A DNA stretch of 64,000 bases from Actinocrinis sp035605935 (GCF_035605935.1 NZ_DATNGK010000263.1:1-64000); one strand, 5' to 3'. Positions 7,880-18,891 are shown, counted from the stretch's first letter. Notes: generated by a model from the sequence alone, not told the origin. Numbers and translations are program-made.

Positions 7880-10417
7880 ATGACTCAGCCAGGCCGCGCG
7901 CCGCTGCGGCTCACCGTCGCCGCCGGTGTCGCCACCGCCACCGCCACGGTAGGCCTTGAGCGGCTGGTGCAGGCCGGGCCGTGGCTGACCATCTGCCTCG
8001 CGCTGATCCTGGTCATCGGCGCGGCGGGCCACCTGGCCCGCACGGCCCGCCTGCCGCGCCCACTGGTCGTGCTCGCCCAAATCGTCGCCGCGCTGCTCGC
8101 GCTGACGCTGCTGCGGGCCGCGGACAACGCGATCGCGTTGATCATCCCGGGGCCCGGGGCGCTGCACGAGCTGGCCGACCAGGTCGCCGCGGGCCGCGCC
8201 GACATCACCCACGAGGCGCCGCCGGCCGCCGCTACCCCCGGCATCACCACGATCGTCGCGATCGTCTGCGCCGCCTTCGCGATCCTCATCGACGCCGTCG
8301 CGGTCACCTACCGCCGCGCGGTGCTGGCCGGGCTGCCGCTGCTCGCGGTGTACCTCATCCCGGCGACGCGCCGCCCCGGCGGCATGAGCTGGCTGGCGTT
8401 CGTGATATCAGCCATCGGCTATCTCTCCCTGGTCAGCGCCGAAGGCCACGACCGGCTCAACCGCTGGGGTCGCGCGCTCGGCGGACCGGCGCGGGTGCCC
8501 GGCGAGCTGTCCGGCCCGGTGAGTAATCCGCACAGTTCGCTCTCCCGGCGGATCACCAGCACCGCCGTGGCCGCCGCGCTCGTGCTGCCCTGGTTCATCC
8601 CGACGCTGCCCGGCGTGTTCAAGACCGGCGGGAACGGCGGGGTGGGCGACGGCAGCGGGACGATCAGCATCGACCAGAGCGTCACCATCCAGAAGTCGCT
8701 GACCTCGCAGACCCCGGTGCCGCTGCTGCGCTACACCACCGACTCCGGGCAGGTGCGCTCGGACTATCTCGAGATGTCGGTGCTGGACAAGTTCGACGGC
8801 AACAGGTGGGTCTCGGGCTCCCTCCCGCAAAGCCCGCTGGACAACAGCGCGTCCTTGACGATTCCGGGCCTGACCACCTCCGGCATCAAGCAGACTTCTG
8901 TGGTCACCCGGATCTCCGTGATCGGGAACTTCGCGTTCAACGCGGTCCCGGCACCGTACGCGCCGAGCAACGTCACCGGCATCAACCAGCCGCTCTACGA
9001 CCCGAGCACCCTGGAGATCGTGCCCGGAGACTCCGCCAACCGGTCCCGCGAGGGGCTGCGTTACACGGTCACCAGCACTGACATCGTCCCGACCTCCGAG
9101 CAAGCGGATTCGGCGACTGGACCGCTCGACCCGGGCCTTAGCCGCTACCTTCAGCTGCCCTCGGACTTCCCGGCGGACGTGCGGGCCAAGGCCCAGCAGA
9201 TCACCGCCGCGGGTCAGACGCCGTACGAGAAGGCGCTTGATCTGCAGGACTGGTTCCTGGCGAACTTCACCTACAGCCTCAATGTGCCGGCCGGCGACGG
9301 GAACAGTGCGATCGAGGCGTTCCTGAAGGACCGCAAGGGCTTCTGCCAGCAGTTCGCCGGCACGATGGCGGCGATGGCGCGGTCGCTGGGCATCCCGGCC
9401 GTCGTCGATGTGGGCTTCACCCCGGGCAGTGCGCAGACCGACGGGACGTACGTCGTCACCACGCACGACGCGCACGCGTGGCCGATGCTGTACTTCTACG
9501 GCCTCGGCTGGCTGCGGTTCGAGCCGACGGTCAGCATCCAGACCTCCGGCCGCGGCAGCTCGCCGAGCTGGACCCACATCACGCCGGGCCAGCTGCACTC
9601 GAGCGGCGGGGCGACGCAGTCCTCGCAGAACCCGACGGCGAACCCGAGTGCGACGGCGAGCAACTGCCCCGCGCAGATCCGGCGCATCTCAGGCGGCTGC
9701 GAGAGTTCAGGCAACGACGGCGCGCTGGCGGCCAGCAGGCCGTTCGCCTCGTGGGGGCCGTTCGGCGTCATCCCGCGCTGGTTCGAGCACTGGTTCCTGA
9801 CCGGCAGCGCGGCGCAGATCGGCGGGAAGCTGGCGGTCCTGGTGCTGCTACTGCTCGCTGCGGTACCAGCGCTCGGCCGAATCGGCCGGCGGCGCAAGCG
9901 GCGGGTGCTGGTCAAGCAGGCCGAGCGGTATCTGGCGCGGGCGGCGCGAGGCGAGGTGCCGGAGGTGTCGCAGTCCGGATCCGGGATCGGCGGCCGCTGG
10001 CGGCAGGAGGCGCAGCGGTCGCCGATGGCCACGATCGCACTCACGGCCTGGGCCGAACTGCGCGAGTGCGCGGACGACCTCGGCTACGAGTGGGTGGACA
10101 GCGACACCCCGCGCCAAGCGGCCTCGAGGCTCACGGCGGCCGCGCGCATGGACGACGAGGCGCGAGAGGCATTCGGCCGGGTGACCACGCTCACGGAGCG
10201 GGCCAGGTACGCGCCGACCGAGCAGTACGACCAGCCGACGCTGCGCGCCCTGCCGAGGGATCTGCGCACGTTGCGCGGGGCGCTCGCCGAGCATGCCAGC
10301 CGAGCGAACCGGATCAGGGCCGCGATCCTGCCCTCCTCCTCGCTCACTCGGCTGCGTGAGCGGCGCGAGCGCGTCTCGGCGTCGATCTACCGCGGCGGCC
10401 GCAGACCGCAGGACTGA
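7880..10417 (+). CDS. TgpA-like membrane transglutaminase (DUF3488/transglutaminase core/DUF4129)
   Basis: 845 residues. Several N-terminal membrane helices (about 10-220) precede an extracellular transglutaminase-like domain and one further helix (about 645-665) before a cytoplasmic C-terminal DUF4129-like region. The papain-like Cys is in KGFCQQFAGTM (Cys489) and the His in HDAHAWPML (His532). The third position reads GWLRFEPT, with Glu where some homologues have Asp. Homologues are linked to envelope processing, but the substrate is unknown. A Ser/Thr/Asn-rich linker (about 570-600) separates the core from the last helix. Third gene of the MoxR operon. Confidence 0.9.
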   Translation: MTQPGRAPLRLTVAAGVATATATVGLERLVQAGPWLTICLALILVIGAAGHLARTARLPRPLVVLAQIVAALLALTLLRAADNAIALIIPGPGALHELADQVAAGRADITHEAPPAAATPGITTIVAIVCAAFAILIDAVAVTYRRAVLAGLPLLAVYLIPATRRPGGMSWLAFVISAIGYLSLVSAEGHDRLNRWGRALGGPARVPGELSGPVSNPHSSLSRRITSTAVAAALVLPWFIPTLPGVFKTGGNGGVGDGSGTISIDQSVTIQKSLTSQTPVPLLRYTTDSGQVRSDYLEMSVLDKFDGNRWVSGSLPQSPLDNSASLTIPGLTTSGIKQTSVVTRISVIGNFAFNAVPAPYAPSNVTGINQPLYDPSTLEIVPGDSANRSREGLRYTVTSTDIVPTSEQADSATGPLDPGLSRYLQLPSDFPADVRAKAQQITAAGQTPYEKALDLQDWFLANFTYSLNVPAGDGNSAIEAFLKDRKGFCQQFAGTMAAMARSLGIPAVVDVGFTPGSAQTDGTYVVTTHDAHAWPMLYFYGLGWLRFEPTVSIQTSGRGSSPSWTHITPGQLHSSGGATQSSQNPTANPSATASNCPAQIRRISGGCESSGNDGALAASRPFASWGPFGVIPRWFEHWFLTGSAAQIGGKLAVLVLLLLAAVPALGRIGRRRKRRVLVKQAERYLARAARGEVPEVSQSGSGIGGRWRQEAQRSPMATIALTAWAELRECADDLGYEWVDSDTPRQAASRLTAAARMDDEAREAFGRVTTLTERARYAPTEQYDQPTLRALPRDLRTLRGALAEHASRANRIRAAILPSSSLTRLRERRERVSASIYRGGRRPQD

Positions 10418-10429
10418 AAGCGGACCGGA

Positions 10430-10822
10430 GTGCAGAGGTCACGGAAGGCGCGGCCGGATGAGTCGCGGTCGCTTGCCGACTGGGAGATGAACCGCAGCCC
10501 GCTCGACCGGCGATCGCCGCGCGGTGTGCGCGGGCTCGGCCGTGCGCTCGGCCGTGCCTTCGCCTGGTACGAATGGGTCCTCTTCGTACTCGTCTTTCCG
10601 CTCGCGTTGGTCATCTACTGGGTTTTCCGGCTGCTCTGCGGCGCCTTTGACGCCCGCATCCCGCCGCCGCGGCGCGGAGTTGCGAGCCCGTCATTCCGGG
10701 TCGGCGCATCGTGGCGAACCGCTCCGTGGTTTCCGCCTGAGATGATCTGGAAGCTGCAGCCGCCCGGGATCGAGCCCGGCGTGCTGCGCCGACTCCTCCG
10801 CCGACTGACCCGATGGCTGTGA
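10430..10822 (+). CDS. Small single-pass membrane protein, unknown
   Basis: 130 residues from a GTG 13 bp after the transglutaminase stop; no clear SD. The N-terminal 45 residues are basic and polar (RSRKARPDESRSL), followed by one strong membrane helix (about 47-68, WYEWVLFVLVFPLALVIYWV-like) and a basic C-terminal half rich in W, P and R. I recognise no family. Spacing, orientation and a clean membrane segment suggest a last gene of the MoxR operon. It is convergent with the DUF3040 gene, whose stop is 24 bp away. A chance ORF is possible. Confidence 0.5.
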   Translation: MQRSRKARPDESRSLADWEMNRSPLDRRSPRGVRGLGRALGRAFAWYEWVLFVLVFPLALVIYWVFRLLCGAFDARIPPPRRGVASPSFRVGASWRTAPWFPPEMIWKLQPPGIEPGVLRRLLRRLTRWL

Positions 10823-10845
10823 CCGGTCCGCAGCTAGGGCGTGTT

Positions 10846-11235
10846 TTAGAACCCGTCGCGCTCGCGGCGGCGCTGCCAGCGCAGCTCCATCCGCTGGCCG
10901 AAAGATCCGGCCCGCGCTGAGCGGCGCGGCCGCAGCTTGAAAGCCGGCACGATCTGCCCCGGCGCGGGGACTCTGCGCCAGACGATCCAGGCCAGCCAGG
11001 CGCACGCGACGACCACAGCGCCGCCGGCCGCGTCGAGCGCGACGCGTCTGGCGACGATTCCATAGCCGATCATCGCCCCGCCCGCGAGCACGCCAATAAC
11101 AGAGAGCGCGACGCGACGCCGCAGCCTGCGGCGCAGCTTGTCGCCCTGGAGCGCAGACGCGAACTTCGGGTCTTCGGCGTGCAACGCCCGCTCCATCTGC
11201 TCGAGCAGCCGTTGCTCATGCTCGGACAGCGGCAC
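10846..11235 (-). CDS. DUF3040 membrane protein
   Basis: 129 residues from a GTG at 11235 with an AGGAGGA SD. The family hallmark is the N-terminus MPLSEHEQRLLEQMERAL followed by DPKFAS, then two membrane helices (about 41-60 and 68-87) and a basic arginine-rich C-terminus. DUF3040 proteins are common in Actinobacteria, often near dcw and DNA polymerase IV genes, and have no established function. Everything needed for the family is present. Confidence 0.92.
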   Translation of the reverse strand: MPLSEHEQRLLEQMERALHAEDPKFASALQGDKLRRRLRRRVALSVIGVLAGGAMIGYGIVARRVALDAAGGAVVVACAWLAWIVWRRVPAPGQIVPAFKLRPRRSARAGSFGQRMELRWQRRRERDGF

Positions 11236-11404
11236 GGGGTCCTCCTCGCTGGACGTGACGCAAGGGCGAGATGCGGTCGTTCACTACCAACACCTCTCGA
11301 AGTCAAGGATAGGCAGGCCCCCGCGTGTGCGGAACGGCGCTACTCAATTTTCCGTTTCCGGACCTTCCGCAGCGCATGAGGGCGCACCCGCCGCAGTCCA
11401 CCCG

Positions 11405-12214
11405 TTACGCCTCGTCCAGCCCCGCCAGCACGTGAAGCTGGGTGGCCATGGCGCGGAACTCGGGCAGCGCCGAGGCGGCGGCTTCGAGGGCCAGCAGGTC
11501 GGTGACGTTCGCGGCGGGTCCGCTGCCGGCGGGCGCGTCGGCCGCTGCGGCCGGGACCAGGTCCGCGAAGATCCGCACCCCGTGCACGGCGCGCACGCTC
11601 AGCCCGGCCTGTGTGACAAGGTCTCGCAGCGCCTGCTCGCCGAAGCGACGCGGCACCGGATCGTGGACGCCGAAGCGGCCGCTCGGATCGTGCAAGGCGG
11701 CGAGGGCTTCGGCGACATGGCCGCCGAGCGCTCGGGCGAGCACGACCGCGGTGCGGTTCGCGGCCAGGACGCTGGCGATTCCGCCGGGTCGCAGCAGTCC
11801 GCGTGCGGTGCGGCAGCCCTCCGCTGGATCGTCGACGAACTCAAGCACGCCGTGGCAGAGGACGGCGTCGGCGCATTCGGGTTCAAGCACGTCGAACACC
11901 GTGGCCAGATCGCCCTGTGCGGCCCGTACCGCATCGGACACTCCCGCCTCGGCGGCCCGGCGCTCGAGTGCGGCCAGGGCGTCAGGGCTCGGATCGATCA
12001 CGGTGACCCGGTGGCCGAGCCGGGCCAGCGCGACCGCGAAGCCTCCGGTGCCGCCGCCGACGTCGACGATGTCGAGCGGCACGGTTCCGGCTACAGACGG
12101 CCCGGATCGAGTATCTGCAGCCTCGCGCTTGATCGTTTCCAGAGCCGACCGCACCACATCCCAGACGACGGCGGTCCGCACCGAGCTTCGGGGATTCGTG
12201 CGGTCGGTAACCAC
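11405..12214 (-). CDS. SAM-dependent methyltransferase (class I)
   Basis: About 269 residues from the GTG at 12214, which has a GAGG 6 bp upstream; another GTG lies at 12226. SAM-binding motif I reads LDIVDVGGGTGGFAVALA, motif II VTVIDPSPDAL, and the later ADAVLCHGVLEFVDDP is the usual acidic post-motif. The layout resembles SmtA/CmoM-like methyltransferases, so tRNA is one possible substrate, but no specific target can be read. The C-terminus has an Ala-rich linker. Transcribed in the same direction as the upstream dinB with a 100-bp gap. Confidence 0.8.
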   Translation of the reverse strand: MVTDRTNPRSSVRTAVVWDVVRSALETIKREAADTRSGPSVAGTVPLDIVDVGGGTGGFAVALARLGHRVTVIDPSPDALAALERRAAEAGVSDAVRAAQGDLATVFDVLEPECADAVLCHGVLEFVDDPAEGCRTARGLLRPGGIASVLAANRTAVVLARALGGHVAEALAALHDPSGRFGVHDPVPRRFGEQALRDLVTQAGLSVRAVHGVRIFADLVPAAAADAPAGSGPAANVTDLLALEAAASALPEFRAMATQLHVLAGLDEA

Positions 12215-12314
12215 GGCGGGCCTCACTTCGACGGCTGTGACACTTCAGCGGCGGCGGGGGCCACCACGCGCTGCGTGATCAGGTTAGGCCATGCTAGTGC
12301 CGCTACACGCGAGG

Positions 12315-13904
12315 TTAATCGGGCCGCGCAGACGCGATCTCCGCCGGTTCCAAGAGTCGCATCGCCTCGTGCGCCACATCGGCGGCGTCGAGCGGTTCGA
12401 GGTCTGGATCCTCGGCGCGGAAGGTGCCGATGCGACCCGGTTCGGTCCCAGGGCCCTCGAAGCGGACGGTTACCCGGCCGACGCCCGCTCCCTGCACCCA
12501 GCCCTGACCGCGCTGCGCGTGCCGCACGTCCTGCCCCGCTAACCAGCGGCGCGCCGTGCTGTCTACCGGGACCGGGCCGAAGAGCGTCACCGCGGGCACC
12601 GCAGAGGTGTCTGCGGGTGTGCCCGTGAAAGCGCCGCTCTCGGCTTCAGGCAAGGCATCTGAGGCCGTGTCACTCAGCTCGCCGAGGTCCACGCCTGACT
12701 CCGCCGCTCCGACCGCCACCGCCTCTGCTTCCGCTTCCGCTTCCACCTGCGCGATCGCCTCCGCAGCGGCGAGTTCCCGCTCGACACGCGAGAGTTCGGC
12801 GACCAGGTCCCCCTGCGCGTAGTCGGCGAGCCCGGACATGCCTACGCCCAGCAGTCGGATGCCCGTCGATGAGACCGTCGCGGCCGGTACCGCATCCTCG
12901 AGCAGCCTGATCGCCGCCTCCGTGACCAAGCGCTCATCGTCCGTCGGCGCGCCGAACGTCTCCGAGCGGGTGACCGTCGTGAAGTCGTGCCCGCGCGCCT
13001 TCACGGTGACCGTGCGGCCGGTGTGGCCCGAGGAACGCAGCCGACGCACCACGCGGTCGGCCAATTCGGTGACCGCCGCGCGCATCGCCGCCCGGTCGGC
13101 CAGGTCGTGCGGGTAGGTGTCCTCGGCGCTGATCGACTTGGTGGGCCGCTCCGGTTCCACGGCGCGCGCGTCCATGCCCCGGGCCAGCCGGAACAGCATT
13201 CCGCCCCACGCCACACCGAGCAGTGCGACGAGATCGGCCTCCGTCAGGACCCTGAGATCGGCAACTGTGCCCACGCCGATTCTGCGCAGCCGATCGGCGG
13301 TGGCGGGCCCGACACCCCACAGCGCGCGCACCGGCAACGGGTCGAGCCACTGCAGTTCGCCACCGGCCGGGACGATCACGCAACCGTCCGGCTTCTCGGC
13401 GTCGGAGGCGACCTTCGCGATGAGCTTCGAGGTACCGCCGCCGACCGATGCGGTAAGCCCGGTCCGCTGCGTAATCCGCTCCCTCAGCGCTTCGGCGACT
13501 TCCCGCACCTGTTCGGCGTTCTCGGGTGCTCCACTAGCCATCGCGGCCAGGTCCACGAACGCCTCATCAAGGCTGACCGGTTCCACGAGCGGCGAAAGCT
13601 CACGAAGCGTCCGCATGACCACGGTGCTCACGGCGTGGTACGCAGGGAATCGTGGATAGAGGTACGCCGCGTTAGGGCACAGCCGTCGGGCCAGCGCGGT
13701 GGGAATGGCCGAGCGCACGCCGAAGACACGCGCTTCATAGCTGGCCGTTGAAACCACGCCGCGCAGCCCCACACCGCCTACGATCACCGGTTTTCCGCGC
13801 AGGCTCGGCTTGTGCTGCTGCTCGACCGCCGCGTAGAACGCGTCCATGTCCACGTGCAGCACCGACGGCGCCTTGCGCGTCGCTGCGGGCGGTGAACGGT
13901 CCAT
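12315..13904 (-). CDS. dinB: DNA polymerase IV (DinB, Y family)
   Basis: 529 residues from the ATG at 13904. Error-prone translesion polymerase. Catalytic acidic motif HVDMDAFYAAVEQ (17-29), then YEARVFGVRSAIP and SLDEAFVDL (the D-E metal ligands, about 110). A helix-hairpin-helix region GVGPATADRLRRIGV and the little-finger domain follow. Typical DinB ends near residue 400. This one continues with an acidic Ala/Glu linker, including E-A-E-A-E-A, and a small C-terminal domain (W-L-A-G-Q-D-V-R-H-A ... GWVQGAGVGRVTVRFE) seen in actinobacterial DinB2-type proteins. No beta-clamp motif was identified with confidence. No LexA palindrome was seen upstream. Confidence 0.93.
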   Translation of the reverse strand: MDRSPPAATRKAPSVLHVDMDAFYAAVEQQHKPSLRGKPVIVGGVGLRGVVSTASYEARVFGVRSAIPTALARRLCPNAAYLYPRFPAYHAVSTVVMRTLRELSPLVEPVSLDEAFVDLAAMASGAPENAEQVREVAEALRERITQRTGLTASVGGGTSKLIAKVASDAEKPDGCVIVPAGGELQWLDPLPVRALWGVGPATADRLRRIGVGTVADLRVLTEADLVALLGVAWGGMLFRLARGMDARAVEPERPTKSISAEDTYPHDLADRAAMRAAVTELADRVVRRLRSSGHTGRTVTVKARGHDFTTVTRSETFGAPTDDERLVTEAAIRLLEDAVPAATVSSTGIRLLGVGMSGLADYAQGDLVAELSRVERELAAAEAIAQVEAEAEAEAVAVGAAESGVDLGELSDTASDALPEAESGAFTGTPADTSAVPAVTLFGPVPVDSTARRWLAGQDVRHAQRGQGWVQGAGVGRVTVRFEGPGTEPGRIGTFRAEDPDLEPLDAADVAHEAMRLLEPAEIASARPD

Positions 13905-14497
13905 GTCTCTATGGTCCCGCCTGGCACTGACAATGCCCATGCACGCCTGACCACGGAAAAAACGCGGATTCGTCGCGTCCAGCCACCTCCCGACTGCGTT
14001 AAGCGGTCAAGCTCGGTGCGGATGTTGCGACTCGGATACGGAAACGCAGAGGGCCGCGACGGTCACCCGCCACGGCCCTACTATCCACGTGTCCGCACAG
14101 CCGGAGGCTCAATCCGACGTCGTCACCAGGTCCGTCCTTCGGCTCACGCTCGGTGACGGGCGCTCCCCGCTCAGGGTTGGGAGCGCGCGGCACCGGGCGC
14201 ACCGGTCCCGGCGGACTCCGCACCTAGGCGGAGCACTGATAACGATAGGGTCACAGGGGCATAACCGCCAAGTCCTGCGCGCAAACTCGGTCGGGTTTGT
14301 GCCGCACTCGCCCGACCCGATTCGCGTCGCCCCAGGTCAGCGAATTCCGCCCGGTGAAACTGCGGCCTAGACCACACTCCCGCTTTCACGGCCGCAACCG
14401 GTACCGGGGCCGTGTAACGGTGCTGCCGCGCGTTACCGCGTGGCAGCACTCGAACAGAGGCGGTGACAGTCCGTCAGGTCACCGGGTCGGCTTCCGG
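13905..14497. other. Intergenic region dinB-glyA
   Basis: 593 bp without a supported gene; short open frames on both strands lack coding character. It contains three hairpins: 14420-14449 (likely glyA terminator), 14216-14233 (ctccgc/gcggag) and 14050-14079 (agggccg/cggccct). The dinB promoter must also be here. I compared it by eye with actinobacterial riboswitch classes and saw no match. Confidence 0.5.
14420..14449 (-). terminator. Hairpin terminator after glyA
   Basis: An 8-bp perfect stem (gtgctgcc / ggcagcac), extendable inward by gcg/cgc with a bulge, about 50 bp beyond the glyA stop. It has no T-run, as is common in high-GC Actinobacteria. Confidence 0.55.
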
Positions 14498-15799
<1,302 letters not shown>

Positions 15800-15952
15800 G
15801 TCTGCCTCCATCGTTCACTGAATCTACGGTGGGGCGAACACCCAGGCGCACGGTGCCCACTCGGAACGGCGAGCCGCTTCCCGGTGGTTACGTCCACCTA
15901 GTCGGCCTGTCTCCCACGCCGAAGCGCCAGTCGCAGCTCGCCGGAAACGATC

Positions 15953-17323
15953 CTACCGACCGGCCCGCACCAGCGTCCCCACGCATTCCACATGATGCGT
16001 CATCGGGAAGAGGTCGAAAGCGCGCAGGTCGGCCAGGGTGTATCCATGCTCGGCGAAGTAGGCCACGTCCCTGGCCAGCGCCGCCGGATCGCAGGCGACA
16101 TAGGCGATGACGCGGGGGCGCAGCCGCGCGATCCGCTCGACCACGCCGCGTCCGGCTCCGGAGCGCGGCGGGTCCAGCACGACGACCTCGGCCTCGAAGT
16201 CCTCCGGCGCCTGATCCAGTGCCTTGTCGACCCGCTCCTCGACGATGACCACCTGCTCGAAGCCGGCCAGGTTCGCGGTCGCGTCCGCTACGGCGGCCGC
16301 CTCGGACTCGACCGCGACGACCTCGCCATCTGCGCCAACCGCTTCGGCCAGGCTCGCAGCGAAGAGGCCGACGCCACAGTACAAGTCCATCGCGGTCTCC
16401 CCCGGCTGCGGCTTAACCACATCCATGACCGCCTTGACGAGCACGTCGGCCGCTGCCGGGTGAACCTGCCAGAACCCCGAGCCGCTGACTTTCCACGTGC
16501 GACCGGCGGCGACCTCACGCACGTGCGCGCGGCCGTGAATGCGTTGTGTGCCGCCCTTACCGTCCCCGCGCAGGACCGAGACGGGGACGTCCAGCTCGAC
16601 GAACGGCACGCGCTGGCCCGGCTGCGGAGTCACCACGACCGTGCGGTCCGATGAACCGGTCGCCGCGATGACCTCAACGCCAGCCATGTCCGGCCACGCA
16701 CGGGACTCCACACCAACTTGCTCGACCTCAGGCGTAGCGATGATGCAGTGGTCAATCGGCACGACGTCATGCGAGCGGTGCTTACGCAGCCCGATGCGCC
16801 CTTCGTCGTCCACCGCGAACTGAACGCGACTACGCCAGCCAAGACCGTCAGCACTTCCCGGGATCTCCTCGACCACGACCTCGCGGTCGATCTTCGCGAG
16901 CCGATGCAGCTGCTCGGTGATCACCGCGGCCTTGAGCCTGCGCTGCGCCTCGGGCGTCACGTGCTGCCAGTCGCAGCCCCCGCACTTACCCGGTCCCGAG
17001 AACGGGCACGGCGCCTGCACACGGTCGGGAGAGGCCGTCAGCACCTCGACGGCGTCGGCTCGCAGGAAGCGATCGCCCTCGGTGCCTTCCGTCACCTCCA
17101 CGACGACCCGCTCACCCGGGAGCGCGTGCCGTACGAACACCGCCCGGCCCTCGTGCCGCGCGACACAGAAACCGCCGTGCGCCACTGCGCCCACTTCCAC
17201 CTCAAAGCGCTCCCCGGCAAGGCTTGGTCCGGCGACTTTCTCGTCCGCGCGGCCCGCCCGCGGCTGCCTTGCTGACGAGTTCGCACGAGCCGAGTTCGTG
17301 CGGGAGGCGTAACGAGCGGGCAC
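15953..17323 (-). CDS. TRAM-domain class I RNA methyltransferase (TrmA/RlmD/RlmCD family)
   Basis: About 456 residues if the GTG at 17323 is used; the frame is open to 17509 and the start is uncertain. Residues near the start (RFEVEVGAVAHGGFCVAR ... LPGERVVVEV) are a TRAM RNA-binding domain. Next come four cysteines of a possible [4Fe-4S] site, with spacing C-x5-C-x2-C in APCPFSGPGKCGGCDW. The catalytic domain has DLYCGVGLFA (SAM binding) and VVLDPPRSGAG, and ends with CDPAALARD, whose Cys acts in 5-methyluridine formation. The family methylates C5 of uridine in tRNA or 23S rRNA; the exact site cannot be told. Divergent from the TrkA pair. Confidence 0.88.
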   Translation of the reverse strand: MPARYASRTNSARANSSARQPRAGRADEKVAGPSLAGERFEVEVGAVAHGGFCVARHEGRAVFVRHALPGERVVVEVTEGTEGDRFLRADAVEVLTASPDRVQAPCPFSGPGKCGGCDWQHVTPEAQRRLKAAVITEQLHRLAKIDREVVVEEIPGSADGLGWRSRVQFAVDDEGRIGLRKHRSHDVVPIDHCIIATPEVEQVGVESRAWPDMAGVEVIAATGSSDRTVVVTPQPGQRVPFVELDVPVSVLRGDGKGGTQRIHGRAHVREVAAGRTWKVSGSGFWQVHPAAADVLVKAVMDVVKPQPGETAMDLYCGVGLFAASLAEAVGADGEVVAVESEAAAVADATANLAGFEQVVIVEERVDKALDQAPEDFEAEVVVLDPPRSGAGRGVVERIARLRPRVIAYVACDPAALARDVAYFAEHGYTLADLRAFDLFPMTHHVECVGTLVRAGR

Positions 17324-17532
17324 TGGGGGATCCGATCTACAGCGGAGGACCGTGCCGGGCGGCTCGGTCGGGCTCAAATACCAGGGTAGGACCTGCGGCA
17401 CGCCCCGCCGGACGGCCGCGAACCCCGCCCTGGGCCGCGCGCCCGACAGATGATAGACACAGAGCGGCAAGACGCCTGTGCGCCCGTCCGGCGCGTACGA
17501 GCGCGCCACAACCGACCGAGGAGACCACGCAG

Positions 17533-18192
17533 TTGCATATCGTGATCATGGGCTGCGGCCGCGTGGGTTCCGCGCTGGCCCTGAGTATGGAGGACCTGGG
17601 CCACTCGGTCGCCGTGGTCGACCAGGATCCGAACGCCTTCCGCCGCCTCGGCACGGGTTTCGCCGGACGGCGGGTGACCGGCACCGGCTTCGACCGGGAC
17701 ACGCTCAACGAGGCCGGCATCGAGGGCGCGGAGGCTTTCGCCGCGGTTTCCAGCGGAGACAACTCGAACATCCTGGCCGCGCGGGTCGCCCGGGAGACCT
17801 TCGGCGTGGAGAACGTCGTCGCCCGCATCTACGACCCGCGGCGCGCGGAGATCTACCAGCGACTCGGCATCCCCACCGTGGCCACGGTCCGGTGGACCGC
17901 CGATCAGATGCTGCGCCGGCTGCTACCCGCCGGGGCGGACGAGCACTGGCGCGACCCTTCCGGCACGGTCGTCCTCGCCGAGGTAAACCTGAGCCCGGGC
18001 TGGGTCGGCCACCGTGTCTCACGCCTCGAAGACGCTGCGGGAGTGCGTATCGCGGCCATCACTCGCCTTGGGCACGGCATGCTGCCCAGCAACGACACCG
18101 TGCTGCAAGAGGGCGACCTCGCGCACGTGGCATTGCTCGCCTCGGAGTTGCCCAAGGTCGAGGAGATCTTCGCGAAGGGACCGGGACACTGA
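17533..18192 (+). CDS. TrkA-type K+ transport regulatory protein (RCK domain), first of pair
   Basis: 219 residues from a TTG at 17533; GAGGAG lies 9 bp upstream and the following HIVIMGCGRVGSALA is the conserved family start. A Rossmann RCK-N domain (GCGRVGS, then VVDQDPNAFRRL) binds NAD(H) or ATP and is followed by an RCK-C domain (about 135-215). Such proteins gate K+ uptake channels (TrkH/Ktr) on the cytoplasmic face. The ORF overlaps the next TrkA by one base (TGATG), indicating coupled translation. No TrkH-type membrane subunit is encoded in the window. Confidence 0.9.
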   Translation: MHIVIMGCGRVGSALALSMEDLGHSVAVVDQDPNAFRRLGTGFAGRRVTGTGFDRDTLNEAGIEGAEAFAAVSSGDNSNILAARVARETFGVENVVARIYDPRRAEIYQRLGIPTVATVRWTADQMLRRLLPAGADEHWRDPSGTVVLAEVNLSPGWVGHRVSRLEDAAGVRIAAITRLGHGMLPSNDTVLQEGDLAHVALLASELPKVEEIFAKGPGH

Positions 18193-18851
18193 TGCGCGTC
18201 GCCATTGCCGGAGCCGGCAACGTGGGCCGCTCGATCGCCGTGGAGTTGCTGGAGAACGGGCACGAGGTGCTGCTCATCGACAAGGAACCGCACCAGATCG
18301 CGGTGGACGAACTGCCGCGCGCCGAATGGCTGCTGGCCGACGCCTGCGAGATCGTCTCGCTGGACGAGGCCGGGCTGCAGCGCTGCAATGTCGCGATCGC
18401 CGCGACCGGCGACGACAAGGTCAACCTGGTGGTCTCGCTGCTGGCCAAGACCGAGTACGGGGTGCCTCGCGTGGTGGCCCGGGTCAATCACCCGAAGAAC
18501 GAGTGGCTGTTCAACGACGCCTGGGGCGTGGACGTAGCGGTCTCGACGCCGCGGTTGATGTCGGCGCTGGTCGAGGAGGCCGTCTCGGTCGGTGACCTGG
18601 TGCGCCTGCTGCGCTTCAGCCAGGGCGACGCGAACCTGGTGGAGCTGACCCTGCCGGCCGACGCGCCGCTGGTCGGCACGGGGATCGGCGAGGTTTCCTG
18701 GCCGGAGGACACCGCGCTGGTCGCGGTCCTTCGCGGCGGCCGCGTGCTGGTCCCGAGGCCGGAGAACCCGCTGGAGGCGGGCGACGAGTTGCTGTTCGTC
18801 GCGGCTCCGGATCGCGAGCAACAGTTGGAGGAACTGCTCTCGACGCAGTAG
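18192..18851 (+). CDS. TrkA-type K+ transport regulatory protein (RCK domain), second of pair
   Basis: 219 residues, the same length as its upstream neighbour. RCK-N Rossmann motif GAGNVGRSIA (7-16), LLIDKEPHQI, then DDKVNLVVSLLAKTEYGVPRVVARVNHP. The C-terminal RCK-C domain includes GTGIGEVSWPEDTALVAVLR. The two products probably form a hetero-oligomeric ring that senses nucleotide and controls K+ flux. The start ATG overlaps the previous stop (TGATG). A strong hairpin follows 41 bp after the stop. Confidence 0.9.
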   Translation: MRVAIAGAGNVGRSIAVELLENGHEVLLIDKEPHQIAVDELPRAEWLLADACEIVSLDEAGLQRCNVAIAATGDDKVNLVVSLLAKTEYGVPRVVARVNHPKNEWLFNDAWGVDVAVSTPRLMSALVEEAVSVGDLVRLLRFSQGDANLVELTLPADAPLVGTGIGEVSWPEDTALVAVLRGGRVLVPRPENPLEAGDELLFVAAPDREQQLEELLSTQ

Positions 18852-18891
18852 GGGCACGCCCCTGCGGCGAGGAAAGTTGCACCGAAACTGA

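Noticed and set aside
13941..14449. Possible riboswitch or structured RNA upstream of dinB
   Set aside because: Several hairpins exist, but I could match none to a known class (cyclic-di-AMP, glycine, 6C, cobalamin), and the hairpin nearest glyA is explained as its terminator.
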